DNA of 64,000 nt, taken from the NCBI GenBank assembly GCA_021399435.1, contig JAJTUP010000018.1, positions 1,054,001-1,118,000 of the forward strand, written 5' to 3'. How positions within the stretch are numbered: the first letter of the stretch is position 1; every line of letters begins with the position of its first letter. Positions 22,422 through 34,967 of this stretch are shown in pieces. The position numbers were made by a program, and so were the translations under genes. The stretch comes from Diaporthe sp. PMI_573. Its lineage: Eukaryota; Ascomycota; Sordariomycetes; Diaporthales; Diaporthaceae. The notes beneath the pieces are model-generated. The model was not told where the DNA came from. It did no database searches and worked only from the letters and a program-made list of their open reading frames with translations.

Positions 22422-23996
22422 TTATTTAAGCAAAGGGCTGTATGACTGCTCAACCTCGCGGGTTTTAGTGATCCCTGATTCCAGATATGCCACGGGGCTA
22501 GATGCAGCTGCGTTCACTTGGCTTGATGTATAGTAACCCATCGTGGAGCCCATTTCCGTAATGTCGTTCAGCACAGTTTCCATAACGCCAATTTCTGGCT
22601 GTTTCTTGTTTACAGCGGCTGGGCGAGGGTGCTTGGCTCCCCCAAACATCGTTCTCGGATATCTTTTTGTGCTTTTACTCTGTTCAAGAGAGTCGAACGA
22701 CCATTCTGCGCTTGCATCGCCCGACTTTCGATTTTTCAAAAGCGATGCCAGAGACTTGAAGATTTCAGAGTCTCGAATGTGTGTTCTGGCAAAACTTGCG
22801 AAAGCGGGCATACATGAGACTATAATTGCGATATAGATCTCGACTCCGCTATTCATGAGAGCAAGGATAAGTTAAACGCCGCCAAAGTAGAAGGGGTCAT
22901 GTTGCAATCTGGGTGGCATGAAGCGTAAAACACAATACTTACATGCAGATGAAAACTTGACCCTGCACCCAGTTGGGGTCGTCTGACGTGAGTAGAAGTA
23001 CACGCAGCACAAGTCCAATCACACTGGCTACCACGCCCCTACCGTAAAGAAGTTTCTATCAGCAAGCCTACACACATATGACAGAGTATGAAAACTTACG
23101 CTGATGCGGTCCCAAACACAAAGCAGAGCTGGAGGCGTTTCCGTGACGCCAGCTTGAGCGACGAGATCATCGGAAATGGAAGGATGAAGATGTAAATATC
23201 GATGACTACCGCCAGGACGGCCTGCTCCAGTCCAACTTTCACCAGATGCTGAGGGCGACCATTCGTGAACAGAGTGCTCCACGTTTCACCCGCGTGTGGC
23301 GTCGAGTACCACGGTCCAAGAATGAGATTTGGTCCATAAGCAGCAACGATGGCCGCGAAGCCAGCGTATATGGCAAACCGCATCTTCCTGTCGACCGAGA
23401 ATATCTGGAAAAAGATAAGAAGAATAGATGCCTTCGAAAGAGAATAGGCCAATGGCATGAAAATTTGCATGGCCAATTGTAACTAGAAGTTGAATTAGCC
23501 GGTTGGTCAGTCCTCCGAGCGTTACTATAGATGTCGAAGCATACTTTAAGGTAGGTCAGATCAAACCAGCAGGCGGGGATATCGTACTGATGCCTCATGT
23601 ACTTTCTCACTGTCAATGGTGAGCATATCAATATTTCTCTGCGGGCCGGCTGTCGGTGCAAAAACAGCAAAGTAAATCGGGGACTGACTGGCCAGAACAA
23701 TGCCGGAGTAAGCCCCGGATATCACAAATGCAAAGAATGCGCATGCTAATTCTTTTCCTTAGTGACAGAGCCTTGGAATACGAAAGCGGCTTCAAGATTC
23801 TCCTACCATCTGCGACTTGAAGCCGATGCCTGTTGATCCATAGTCGACCCGCGAGGAAAACTATAGCCCACACCATCATAGCTGCTGTAGTGCCAATGAA
23901 TGCTGATTCCCAGGTCGGCGGATCGATGAAATTGGGGACTCCGGTTGGAGGCGTCGCGGCAGGGAATTGACAGAGATCGGTCCCGGCGGAATCCAT
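22422..23996 (-). CDS. Rhodopsin-like seven-helix membrane protein (Pth11/SAT4 type)
   Basis: Six exons on the minus strand (23996-23807, 23745-23689, 23609-23545, 23482-23100, 23038-22943, 22848-22422), about 405 residues. All introns are 61-94 bp and in phase; the one at 23610-23688 uses GTCAGT. The protein has an N-terminal extracellular stretch and then hydrophobic helices: MMVWAIVFLAGRLW, FFAFVISGAYSGIVLA, LAYSLSKASILLIFFQIF, RFAIYAGFAAIVAAY, DIYIFILPFPMI and VEIYIAIIVSCMPAFASF. The last is a hallmark of the fungal rhodopsin domain (PF20684). The cytosolic C-tail is Ser/Lys-rich. No CFEM cysteine domain is seen at the N-terminus. Members are proposed plasma-membrane receptors, some in pathogenesis, but most have no assigned ligand. 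Confidence 0.87.
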
Positions 23997-24761
23997 TGTG
24001 CTTGATGGTCCGGGAATCCGATGGCAATTTGGGAAGAGCTTGGATGAGGAATTCTGAAGCTGCTAGACAGTTGTGTAGGACAAAAAAACAACCGGATACT
24101 GCCCGTATATATCTCTCCAAGCACGGGTTCCCACCTATTTACTTTCCCCTAAAATCGTCCGATGAAAATTGCGTGGAGTTCGCTAAGCGCCGTTGTGCCA
24201 GGATAGATCCGCAAACCGCGGCATTTGCTCGCTGCGCCGCAGCTTGCAACGTTCGTGCATTGTGGGGTTGCTTGCTGCGCCGCAGCTTGCAACTCTATGA
24301 AGTCTTGCAGGGGTTTTGTGGTGCGTCAGTGGAGCCCCAAGCTATAGACACAACAAAAGCGGAACGGTACGGGGGGGGGGGGCGAAGGCACCTAGGCAGC
24401 GCGGCACTTTTCCATCAGCTACGACCTGGTGGTGAGGCAATGTCACCATGCTCCGCCATGTACAATATGACCTGCAGCTAAATTGTATACTCAACTAGTA
24501 AGGATATCTTATAGGTGGCCCTGTAGTATGCTGCACTGAGTGCTCAACTACCAAGCCTCCTCCACAAGCTCTCCCTACTGAGCCTGACTTGAGTCTGGAT
24601 TGAGGGAAAGTGTCCTCACCGAAATGAGCTTAGCCATTAATTCTGAGTATTTTTGAAGTAGAGCTAATTTATTTCAGTTTGAACACACTTATTTACTATT
24701 GCACCTTGGATCTTGCGGGCAATTTAATCTTTTTTACACTTGCTTGGCAGAATTTATCTAA
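23997..24761. other. Intergenic with a duplicated 26-bp motif
   Basis: Between divergent genes. Holds the direct repeat at 24225-24293 and a poly-G run near 24370. No gene seen. Confidence 0.5.
24225..24293 (+). repeat. Direct repeat, two 26-bp copies in a divergent promoter region
   Basis: Copies at 24225-24250 and 24268-24293 differ at one base and share the near-palindrome GCTGCGCCGCAGC. They lie between the rhodopsin-like gene and the next plus-strand gene, a position compatible with a duplicated factor-binding site. Confidence 0.7.
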
Positions 24762-27485
24762 ATGACCATGCATGTCATTCGAAGATTCAAGCGTGTCGAA
24801 GGTCTGAATGGTGAGAATGGCCATTCCGGTGCGCCATGTTCAAGTGAACGCCACAGCGGCGTTGATGGTCGTCGAGGTAATGTAACAATTGTCGTACAGA
24901 GGTCGGATGGAAGTCAGCAAGAGTACAGCTCTTTGTATTGTCTTGAGCTCATAGACTTCGATGTCGAGGATGAGAACGGCGATGGGATTTTCGAACCTGG
25001 TGAACACTTGTTCATTCGAAGAATTACTGTTAGGAACTCTGGTATGTACTAGGGTGTCGTTGTGGTCGCCTTGGATACTGACACATTCCTGCCTATAGGA
25101 GGGATGCCATCTCCCAATCGCCCCATACAACTGAATATGATAAAATCAGATTGGTTCAAGCTGATCGACGGGGATGATGGACGTACCGTTCTACCCTCAA
25201 TAATGGAGGGTTCGTCAGTCACCATTGACAGATCCATCAAAGTCCGAATTCGAGAACAAGAAGAATACGAAACCCCACATACGGGCGCTATATTTCTTCA
25301 GCGGGACACCATCCACCTCCTTGCGACCATGCCCTGGATAGAACGAAAAATTCCGAAATTCGACTTCAATAAGAGGATTGAAATCAGATATCCCTGTGAG
25401 TTCAGAAACATCAAAGCTTTAGCCACGGTAGCTCAAGCATCACTGAGCAAACTGTCGTTTGAGGTATGTACATTACGTTCATTGTGTTCTTGAGTTATGA
25501 TTACTGACATCGAAAAGGTCTACAATCATGGAAATCTATCAATCGGACCGCAAGGATATAACTCGCGGATTGTCGAGATTGACGTCTCATTTCCTGCAGC
25601 CTTTGGGTTGCTTGAATCCGGATTAGGACAATGGGAAGATACGATTATTATTACTCCACCTAAAATCCGGAGCAGAAAGAGCCTATCACTAGAGCGACAG
25701 CTCCACATCCACAGCGATGCGCAGAGTCACCAGCATGTCGTGGTTGTATTCAAGCTCTATCTGGGGAGACCAACGCAGCTTGGACCTGGAGGCCAAGACA
25801 AGGTCAGCCTCGCCCATAAGGTCGAGATCATTCTACAAGTCTCTGAACACTATCATTATAATCCTGGCGCGTCTTTCCTCTTGGTCACCAATTCTGAAAT
25901 CGGAAGAGAAAGATCTCAGTCAATATGTCGATTTATCAACAATTCCCTTGGAATGGAAGTCGATACGTGGAATGTGTCCCTGTACGCCGGCCTCGACTAC
26001 AGAGACCACGATTCGGATGCGTTGAAGAATGTCATGTTTAGGTATCATGGGAAAACAGTTATATTCTTCGGCAATCGGTTTGATTTCTTTGGCCAAGGTA
26101 CAAAGAGCATTTTCGACCTTTGCGACCCAGAAGCTCTTGTTGTTGCTGCTGCTCACGATACCAACTTTCTATTTCTCGACACGCCGGATTTCAAGCCCCA
26201 TGCGAAACTCGTCAATGAGATGGTTTTCTGGCCCAGCCAATCCATTTTTGATATGGAAGCAAGGATCAACCAGTCACAGCGCTTCCACAGTGTACCAGAC
26301 TTTGTCGCATCCCTCACACAGCAGAGGCAGCGTCATAGTCTAACCCATGCGAGGTTTGCCATCACCATTCCCAAGAAGTGGAATCAAGCAGGTCCTTCAA
26401 AGCCTAAGACTAAGGCAAAGAATGTCGCAACGCAGCTTCGGCGAAAGCTTCCCACAACCAGATTTATCATTGTCGATCATGGACTGAACGTATCCCAGCG
26501 TCCCTCAACTGGGATAGTTGGCGAAGATGCTCCAGGATTGGAAAGATGTGAGCATTCTAGGGGCTGTCCTTCAGACGTCATGGTCACCATCGGTGTCCCA
26601 TATCACAACTCCATCGCTGCTTCAGAGCAAAGGTCCCCTTCAGAATTAATCGCTGACATGACACCAACTGATGGGATTCCCGCTGCTGAAGCTTACATGG
26701 TCGTGGAAGGTATTGCGTTACACCACAGAGTAGACCTGCTATGGGGAACGGCGGCAGGATCCACTAGCAACGATGGCCTTGCCCGTCCATCTCAGTTTGC
26801 TATCGAGGCCCTTACTACTTCGCTTATCCAAACAACGCATCGTGAACTCAAATTACTGCTGGATAAGTCACCCTGGCCAGACAAGATACTACCATCAAAT
26901 CCGTCGAAGCACTCGTTTGAAGAATTAAAATTCCTGTTCGCCTCTCATCTACCCGCGCTTCACGCCATTCTATTCCATCCGAAAGCATTGGATATGGCCA
27001 CGGCTGTCAGCAGCAACGTCCAATCTGTCCTGAGTTACGCACTTGCCACTATGCAACCACAATCGAGGCGGCAAGTCATGACGCAGGCGATGACGCAGGC
27101 GTTGACGCCTACGCGCAACCGTCGCCGGAGGGCACATGCCATTCTTAAAACTGGCATTGCTACGATGTTTAGAAAGAAAGGTACCGCGGAAAGTAAGATC
27201 ACGAAATTCTTCTCTTCGTCTGAAAAGGTGCCCACATCCAGCAATCCGACAACCCGAAACACAAGCACAGTAGTTTTACGAATGGTTGCAGACTTGACCA
27301 AACAAAGCCAACATGCCGTACTGAAGGGGAAACAAGATGCCAGTGACCTAGTGTGGGGCCCAATATATCTCAGTCCGGGAGATTGGGATAGAAGAGTAGC
27401 AGCAGTACAGGATCGGTCGAGAAGGATACGAGAAGAAGGGAATAGAGAACGGAGATTGCTGGAGAGAATGTTGACACACACTTGA
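24762..27485 (+). CDS. Large hypothetical protein, DUF7932-like
   Basis: Exons 24762-25041, 25099-25463 and 25518-27485 give about 870 residues. The N-terminus carries short Gly-rich collagen-like traces (GLNGENGHSGAP) followed by DVEDENGDGIFEPGEHLFIR at about 67-86, then RNSG joined by the first intron to GMPSP. That arrangement (Gly-rich lead, acidic Ca-like loop with FEPGE, then GGMPSP) resembles fungal proteins now grouped as DUF7932; I assign this from memory, not a search. The middle has a beta-rich segment and the C-terminal half is mixed alpha/beta with RRRRAH and a basic, coiled tail. No transmembrane segment or signal peptide is visible. A further Gly-rich exon could exist upstream. 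Function unknown. It sits next to HET loci. Confidence 0.7.
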
Positions 27486-27916
27486 CGGAGTTTGCGGACG
27501 TTGAAACGAATCCATCCTCCGAATGTCGGTGCTTTTGAACCTCTCGTTACTGCCAAGACTAAGCAAGTGATGAACTGCATGGAATACAAGCTGCGTGATA
27601 TATATTAAACAGCTTTGTAATAAAGCACTTAAATAGAATAAATAAACGCCAGTTCATCGAACGCCTTACATGACATCGTCTGTACATACTGAACTAGAGC
27701 TGAAGACCACGTGTTATCGAGACACAGAAACGAAATGAATTGTGAAAAGATGGGAGGGGGTGTGCTTGTTCTGTCTGAAGTTCGAAATCCAGCCTTTTCT
27801 CGTTTTTATACCCCCTTTTTCTTGTTACCCTCCCTGCACTCCTGAACTTCTAAGGCCACTTTCTGATGTACGTCTGTACCCATGGTCTTGGCTGTCTAGT
27901 TCAATACATAAAAGTT
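27486..27916. other. Intergenic, no gene seen
   Basis: AT-rich spacer between two convergent loci. Confidence 0.45.
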
Positions 27917-29075
27917 TAAATGAGGGTGATATCTTGTTCCTTGATGCCAAGTTGCTCAATCTCTCCATACATCATACCGTTGACAAATGCCTCGCCGACG
28001 AGCTGGTATACCTCACCGTTGTCTTTTCGCCGTATGAGGTGCGCTGTCGTGGAACCGTCAAATATACACAATGCATCACCCTCCTTAACCGATTAACGCC
28101 CGTGGCCGAATAGTCCGGATGTTGTCGTAAAAGTTCGATGATCCGAAAGACGCGCCTCGATAGCTTCTGTGATGGAGAAATGGGGACTACTTTCCGTTAT
28201 CAGGAAGTGCTGTACTTCTGCCTCATCGGGTGTCGAGGGTGGTCGTCTCCCGTGTTCCCTTTTATCGATCAATGTGCCGTCTTCGAGTCTGATAAGACTC
28301 AGTGTTTTCATATCCTTCTGGGAAGAAGTGCGAAGACCAGTCTTCACTCTACCTTTCAATGATTCCCGTTCTATCAAGGAGATCACGAAGCCGCCGAAGC
28401 CCGATTTGGAAGTCGAGAAAGTCCTGTCGTGTGAAAGACGGCAATCCAACCAATCCGTTTCCAATCAGCGTTTCCCAATAAGCTTCGAATATGTTTGAGG
28501 GCATTGCATCCCCCATCGGTGCTTCGGCTACTCGAGTCGCCAGCTCACTTTCCCAAAGTACCACGCTGTAAAAGAAACGGGCACGGTCGCTCGTGTCCTC
28601 GCCCCTCCAGACGTAAATCACAGAATTTCCGGTGTCCACGGGTAGGCAGAATGGATGGACAGAACTGAATCAAAAAGCCTTTCTCTGAACACGATCTGTG
28701 ACCAATTTAATCCTCTATCTATCCTGATCGGTCGTTCTGCTCCTGCCTTAAAGCGAGGCTGACACAGTTGGCCATATGAAAATATTGCCCCGTCATATGG
28801 TTTGTATCTATCATCGACGCGTGTTGCCGGAAGTCAGGACACCAACTGGGTACCGAACTTTGTTTTCCGGGTTGGGTAGCACGTTGGAGAGTCGGCCACC
28901 AATGTAGTGCTATCACGTCCCAATATAACGCCGATTCGACGAGCAAGGAACCCACGAAATAAATTTTAATATTATTACCTTGGGTGATTGGATTGTGTGA
29001 TCTACTCAAAGACCTCCCCTCCCCCTGGTAGGTAGCGCGTTGACTAATAATGCGCCACGGGACCTTAGCTAGCAT
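27917..29075 (-). pseudogene. Decayed HET-domain gene, C-terminal part
   Basis: Minus-strand remnants of the C-terminal half of a HET protein. From 29075 comes a piece with SSVPSWCPDFRQHASM, the Trp-Pro-Asp-Phe block common after the HET domain. A second piece lies from 28639 with SNIFEAYWETLIGN and ends near 28350. A third from 28464 has DHRTFTTTSGLFGHGR, is interrupted by TAA at 28093-28095, then continues in frame as EGDALCIFDGSTTAHLIRR and YQLVGEAFVNGMMYGEIEQL to a stop at 27917. The block (G-ED-LC, LVGEAFVNG-M-GE) is the classical HET C-terminus. No HET core (LSYxWG) is found upstream on this strand, so the 5' half is missing or unrecognisable. The flanking 29076-29230 is very AT-rich. 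Confidence 0.72.
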
Positions 29076-29593
29076 TAAGTTCTTAAAGTAAGATATTCTT
29101 AGATCTAATCGTATAAGGGTATAGTTAACTGTAAAGTATTTTATAGAAACATTGGCTCAAACCTAGGGCGAGTGGCGTCAGGGGAAGATGCATCTTACGC
29201 TAAATTAGATGCATACTATTTCGATTTTTACATCTCTTTCAAATATTCGCAATGCTGATTGAAGAGTTTCCGTGGCCTACAAACTGTAGTCATTAATAGA
29301 GTGCCATGAAACCCAGCTGGCGCCACCTGGCGGCCAACCACAACCATCCCTTCTGCGGTACTACAAGATCCCCTCCACCCCCGCTCAAGTCTGCTGACAT
29401 GCATCTTCGCCCCCAATGAGGTCCACAAGGGAACCAGCCTCATTTTCGAAAGCCTTACTGTGGCGTAACTTGTGGGTGCGCCTTTTTCTGGTGCCCAACT
29501 TGCGGGGTTTGAGAGCCGAGAACTGGAGCCTCATCCTCGTGAATCATCCGACAGAAATCTTGCACTTCACATTCTTCAGCTTAGCGGACGAAG
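29076..29593. other. Intergenic between divergent HET loci
   Basis: AT-rich at 29085-29220, otherwise featureless. Holds the promoter of the intact HET gene. Confidence 0.45.
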
Positions 29594-31492
29594 ATGCGAC
29601 TTCTCGATACTACAACCCAGGAACTCAAGTTCTTTCCGGGGAGCGACAACCATTCCGGCCCAAGAACACCACCCTATGCGATTCTTTCGCACACCTGGGA
29701 AGATGACGAAGTTCTCTTTGCTGATATCGTCAGCCAAGGTCGAGACTGGGTGGAAAAGAAAAAGGCGGGCGCTGGTAAAGTCTTGGGCAGCTGCCAGCTT
29801 GCCAGAGACCGAGGATATCAATACATTTGGATCGACACTTGTTGTATAGACAAGAGCAGCAGCGCTGAATTGTCCGAAGGCGAGTTCCGCCTGCCATATG
29901 CGGTGGGCACCAGGAGGCTGATGATTACTCAGCTATAAATTCGATGTTCAAGTGGTATATGGAAGCTTCAGTCTGTTACGTATATCTCACTGATCATGAT
30001 GTGTTCGAGGCCCGTTCAATAGACCAGTGTCGCTGGTTCAAGCGTGGTTGGACGTTACAAGAGCTGATTGCACCAACATATGTCAACTTCTATGACAGGA
30101 ATTGGCATTTCATTAACGACAAGATATCTATATCATCCGAGCTGTCTCGCATTACCCGTATTGATGAGTCACTACTTCGTTGCGGGCACACTCTCGATCC
30201 GCCGCTGCTCGAACATCACAGGCCGGTCCCTGGAGACACTTGGAACAAATGCTCCTGTGGAAGACCGGCCTTCGTGGACAGGCTTTCCCAGCTCCAAGAT
30301 TATTGTGTCGCACAAAAAATGGCCTGGGCTTCGACACGTGAGACAACGCGTCAAGAAGACGAAGCTTATTGCCTCATGGGGCTTTTCGAAGTCAATATGC
30401 CACTTTTGTACGGCGAGGGACACAGCAGAGCATTCTTTCGATTACAAAGAGAAATGCTCGAAAACACCATGGATCAATCCATCTTGGCGATGGACTACGT
30501 ACCAGGCCTTAATTGGAGAACGGCACTTGCTTCTCGTCCGAGTCAGTTTCTGAACAGTGGGGTTGTTCGGTTCAGACGGAACTTGACCATGGCCGAGAAA
30601 TGGAATAACTTTTGCTCCGTTGACATGAATTTGACCAAGCTCGGAGTGGATGTCGAGCTTCTGATGGTGCCGGAAATCTCGTCACCAGACGATCCCACTG
30701 ATTCATGGTTTGGCATTCTCGATTTTCAAATGGGCAACAATCCTCTGGCGCGTCCGGCTCTCCCGTTGAGGCCGATCGAAGGATCAGATAACTCCCCTAC
30801 AGTCTATGCGCGCGAAATAGGTCTCTATGTGATCTCACCAGAGCATCCCCATCACGCCAAGGCATCCCATTCCGACGTTGAAGCCATAAAATTATCGTCA
30901 TCCCTGCGTTTTCGTCCCGACCGTAAGAAATATCTGCACACCCGGTCAGTATTAAGTTGACCTTTCAGCAGGGGAAATCGATGTCCGGCGCCTTAGAAGG
31001 CAGACGGTCACAATCATCCAAAACTTGGAGGACTCAGCCCGCGGGATTCTCAGGAAAGGTCTTCATACTCCTATTCGTTGCGTCAGCAGTAGCCATGGTT
31101 GCCAGCCATTTTCCGTTCAGGGTGAAAGTGGAGATCGTGCAATTCTTTACAAGACCGGCTATCCTCGGTTGCTCATTGACACCTTCAGCGATGACAGTTT
31201 CACTAGATATTCCTCAGCAATCTGGAAACTGGAAGATATATACTACAGTGACGGGTTGCCGGACAACGAAGAGAGCGCAGGGAGAATACTCAACAAGCTC
31301 AAACTTCACAGAACTATTCATCGACACGAAGACATGGGCTCCGTTGCAGTGCAAGGCCTGCTATTTGCTGACTCCAACGTCTTGGTCGTGCGTGGTCCAC
31401 CAGACTTGAAGGTCGAGGTGAAGGTTACACGGGTGCAATTTCTAGACTGGACAGCGCCTGAAATTACCGTCACCACGACTCGTGTGGGATGA
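29594..31492 (+). CDS. HET-domain protein of the HET-E/HET-D N-terminal type, intact
   Basis: Exons 29594-29879, 29933-30922 and 30969-31492 give about 599 residues. The start MRLLDTTTQELKFF followed by YAILSHTWEDDEVLF and YIWIDTCCIDKSSSAELSEA and the later WFKRGWTLQELIAP is the classical N-terminus of HET-E, HET-D and HET-R. A second block has TRQEDEAYCLMGLFEVNMPL and YGEGHSRAFFRLQREML. No NACHT or WD repeats follow; the C-terminal 300 residues resemble the C-terminal region of stand-alone HET proteins. The first intron is GC-AG (GAAG|GCGAGT to CTCAG), and joining there gives ELSEAINSMFKWY, which is conserved. The second is 46 bp with GTAAGA. The frame is open throughout, so it may be functional in allorecognition. 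Confidence 0.88.
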
Positions 31493-32387
31493 TTCGTGTC
31501 TACAGGATGGCATTTTGATCAGCTGAATTGTGTTTTCGAAATCCAATGCATTTAGTTGTTTACTCATACGCTGCGGGTCTCCATCTCACACAAGAGGTCC
31601 TTGAAAGCTACGATGTTGTCGCAAATGGGGATTTAGCTGACAACAGAACCAGTGGTCTGTCGACCAGATAGCCTATTTTCTTGTATATTTCCGTCGAGAA
31701 AGGCTCATACGAGGTCTGTGCTGTCATACCGCAACTGATATCACGTCGCCTAGTGGTCAAAGGCAATTGTAGAAAATGTATCGGAGGTACTGTGGGTTCA
31801 ATGGTTTCTTTAAGGCATTACCTTCCAGACATGCTTCTTGCCTCAGCGTCTCATTTGTGACTATAAAATATTCTTCCCACTGAGATATTTAGGAGTGGAT
31901 CGGTGTGCCGGTGGTTAGTCTTCCTCTGAGATTCATCCAGGCGACTGCTGCCATGTGCATCCCATGTCCGCCGCCATAAGCCATCAAATAGCAGTGCCAC
32001 GCAATTCAGTGCACTGTACTCCAAGCATGGTTTATTTCCCAACATAGCAGACCGAAAAGGCACGAAGGGTGAATTGCCGGCCCCCTAGACACTAATTTCT
32101 CCTGCCAGTGTACTACACACTGACATGCATGGGTAGTTCTCAATGACCCCATGCATGTGGCCCATAAGCGTTGTCACCTCACCCAACCCGACGGTCTCAA
32201 GCACTTCACTCTCGTCAATGTATGGTGTTCATCAATCAAATCTGAGGATTGAAAAAAGGTTCTCAGATCCACGTTCCCGCAAAGTCATTTCGACGGTCAC
32301 TCCCAAGTCCCCTCGTCCAGGGTGAAACAGACAGCGAAAGCCATGAGAGTTGGTAGCCTCTTTCTTCTGTTGACGCCGCTTCTCACT
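31493..32387. other. Intergenic, no gene seen
   Basis: About 0.9 kb between convergent genes. Confidence 0.45.
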
Positions 32388-33666
32388 TCACCACTCCAGA
32401 AACCTGCACACAGTAAAGCCATCCCACGCCGCCACCCGAGTGTTGCACATGTGATCTATCAGTGCCTTCTGCATGCGAGAACCCTGTGGGGTATCACGAG
32501 TGGCAACTACAAGGGCTCCGCAGAGCGCCTGGATCTCGTGCTCAATCAGGGCCCTACTCTCGTCGTCGGGTGGAGTAGGCCGGTCCGGATTTTGGTGACG
32601 TGAGGGCGATTCGTCGCGTTCCGCCGCAATGTCAAAAGGTCTCAATTTGTTCTCGAAGCATGTGTCGCACAGACGACCGTCCAGGTAGCGGGTTCCTTGT
32701 GGCTCGCACAGGCGGAAGACAGTCTGCGGGTGCGCGGTGCGGACGCCGCATGGTCGGTATTCGCGTTCAAAGTGGCCGCAGACGCCGTATCTGACCGACA
32801 TGCCTTTGCAGTCGGCGTTCTTGTGTCTGTTTCTCTTAGGCTCTGGGTTGAAGTCGAAGAATTCAGCGGACCCCGCCAGTCGATTCGTCAGGGCTTTTTC
32901 AGCCTCCACGACGAGTTCGCGTATGTCGAAGAAGTCCCCGGCTTTCCACATCTCAACGATTTTGGCCGGTGTGGAGGTCTCGTAGAGGATAACTGTCGCA
33001 TGTTAGTGTTGGCACGCCCTGAAAAGAATAGCATTTTGGTAGCGGTTCGGGCAGCGTATAGCTCGTCATAAGTTCAATACCATTCAGTATATCTAATGAA
33101 ATTGGTAGCAACGAGCACTCACGACCACTGTAGATGTAGTAAAGAGCTGTCTGGACTGCATGTGGATCTGCATCCTCGATTGTGACGATCCCGGTCGAGG
33201 CTTCCTGGAAGGAGGGAGAAGGATGTTAATGAGCGTTCCGTGCAGTAGTAGTGCAGAGGATGAGCCTCACCAGGAAAGGGCCATCAAGGGCAGCACGAAA
33301 CCACTTGCTTCGACTGCATAAGATTGTCTTGTGTGTGGCCCATTTGATGTTGCGGCACACGACAGTGCAGTCGGACAGGTAGCCAGAGTCAAGGAGTCTA
33401 GTGAAAGGTGTTCCGTCAGTGGATGTAACTAGTAGAATCAGCCTCGACTTGAATTCAAAGCATCGTGCATACTCCTGATCTGATTTTTGGTATTGTTTAC
33501 ATGAAAGTACGAGGCAATTTTCTTCGAAGCCTGGTGGCATGGCTCCGGGACCAGAACGTTGAGGTGTTTGCGGTTGAGGATACGGATGGAAGACCATGAT
33601 TTCGATGACGGCGGATGCAGTGAAGCAACGATGATTGTTTCCCATGTTAGAGTTTAGGCAGCGCAT
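32388..33666 (-). CDS. BTB/POZ-domain protein
   Basis: Minus strand exons 33666-33271, 33204-33123 and 32992-32388, about 360 residues if the first ATG is used. The BTB fold is clear: GYLSDCTVVCRNIKWATHKT, then ILCSRSKWFRAALDGPF, GIVTIEDADPHAVQTALYYI and, after the second intron, ETSTPAKIVEMWKAGDFFDI and AEKAL. Intron 1 starts GTGAGG and intron 2 GTGAGT, with a CACTAAC branch site in intron 2. The C-terminal half contains Cys/His residues (GVCGHFEREYRPCGVRTAH and CDTCFENKL) that may form a small metal site. The N-terminal 60 residues are low-complexity and the start is uncertain; a later ATG (MVFHPYPQ or MPPGFEEN) may be used, or a further intron may lie there. Probably an adaptor; target unknown. 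Confidence 0.75.
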
Positions 33667-34625
33667 CTATTGATTTTATATGAATCGCCCAAGCGATAAT
33701 ACCTGAGGCTACGGAACAGCGTCCATAGAATTCGCAGGCTGCGATTTTTACCATCTTTCCAATATTGCAACTCTGTGTCCTTGTTTCTGGTCCATGGTGG
33801 CCTTTCAAATGTTTTGGCCTTGAGGACGAAGAAGACTTGATTACCTACGTAGGCACCTCGGATTTCTCGAACACAACAAAAATAGCATTCCGATTTCAAC
33901 CTTCCAGAACTGTCACGTCTTTGTCTCGGTAGATAGAACTGAAGACCTGCCGTTCGATGCGGCATTTTGATTCACATTCATGTCATTTTCTCAGCAGATC
34001 ACGAGCATGAGACTCGGACTTCTTACCGGTTTTCCAACCGAAACAGTCAACATCGAAGTGGACACCCCCAGGACTAATATTGAAACACCAAGCGATCCTT
34101 CGAAGGTGTCAGCAGGTATCTCATTTGATATTGTGGGATCCCAGCTCCAAGTCCGACTGTCGTCATTTCCGGGGTTTCTTGCATTGGCTTTGGCATGATT
34201 AAAAATGATGCTGATCTTCTATGCCATTAAATAAAGTTCTGACCATCATCTGCTGAGCAATTTGAATGGCCATTCTGGTATGAGAGGAAGGCTTTGACCA
34301 TGAGTTGCTATTGAGAGGGCTGCAGACCGATGTAAGATGATCTTTTCCTGTTGTGTCCAGGTGAATTCACCCTCAAACCGCGAAATATTTGATTCACTGG
34401 ATCTCGAAAGTTACATGTTGTGCAATGATGGTGGCTTAATTGTTGAAGAGGCGGGAGCATCAGTTAAAACACTCAACTTTTGGATCCGGGACGGAGGGTC
34501 AACCTTTCCAGCTTTTAATCACAGGAATAGATTAGGAAGCCAGTTGCGTGCCTACACTCATGCTTCACTTGGATTTCAAGCTGCTCGCGGCTAGCAACAC
34601 GTCCATTAATGATGTGCTGCTCACC

Positions 34626-34654
34626 CGGAGGTTTCAGCTCATGCAGTGTAGCAA
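34626..34654 (+). repeat. 29-bp direct repeat, copy 1
   Basis: Matches 35609-35637 with one mismatch (core GGTTTCAGCTCATGC). The two copies bracket the small cysteine-rich gene at about 490 and 300 bp. Confidence 0.7.
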
Positions 34655-34960
34655 CACTGAGGAAGGGATGGAGTGTGTCACCGCCAAATACTTTTGGTCC
34701 ATAGTTTCAGGGATCTGTTGGACGCTTTCGCAATGAGAGTCAGCATGGCATGTTGCGCGTAAGGTTCATATTCTCTTCAGCCGTTTGGCGCAACTTATGG
34801 GCGGTGAGCGACTCAGAAGCATAGACTTGGCGGCTCGGCAGCCTCTGCTCTTACGGTTTTAATAGCTTTCATCGGGGGTTAACGTTTTTGGAAAGGCAAA
34901 AAAGTGGGAAGACTATTCTAGAGGCTTTCAAAATGCTACTAAAGTGCTGGCTCACAATAT

Positions 34961-34967
34961 TATAAAA
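34961..34967 (+). promoter_or_regulatory. TATA box of the small secreted protein gene
   Basis: TATAAAA lies 174 bp before the start codon, followed by a pyrimidine/A-rich leader (CATCATCTCATCCTCAACC) typical of fungal transcription starts. Confidence 0.6.
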
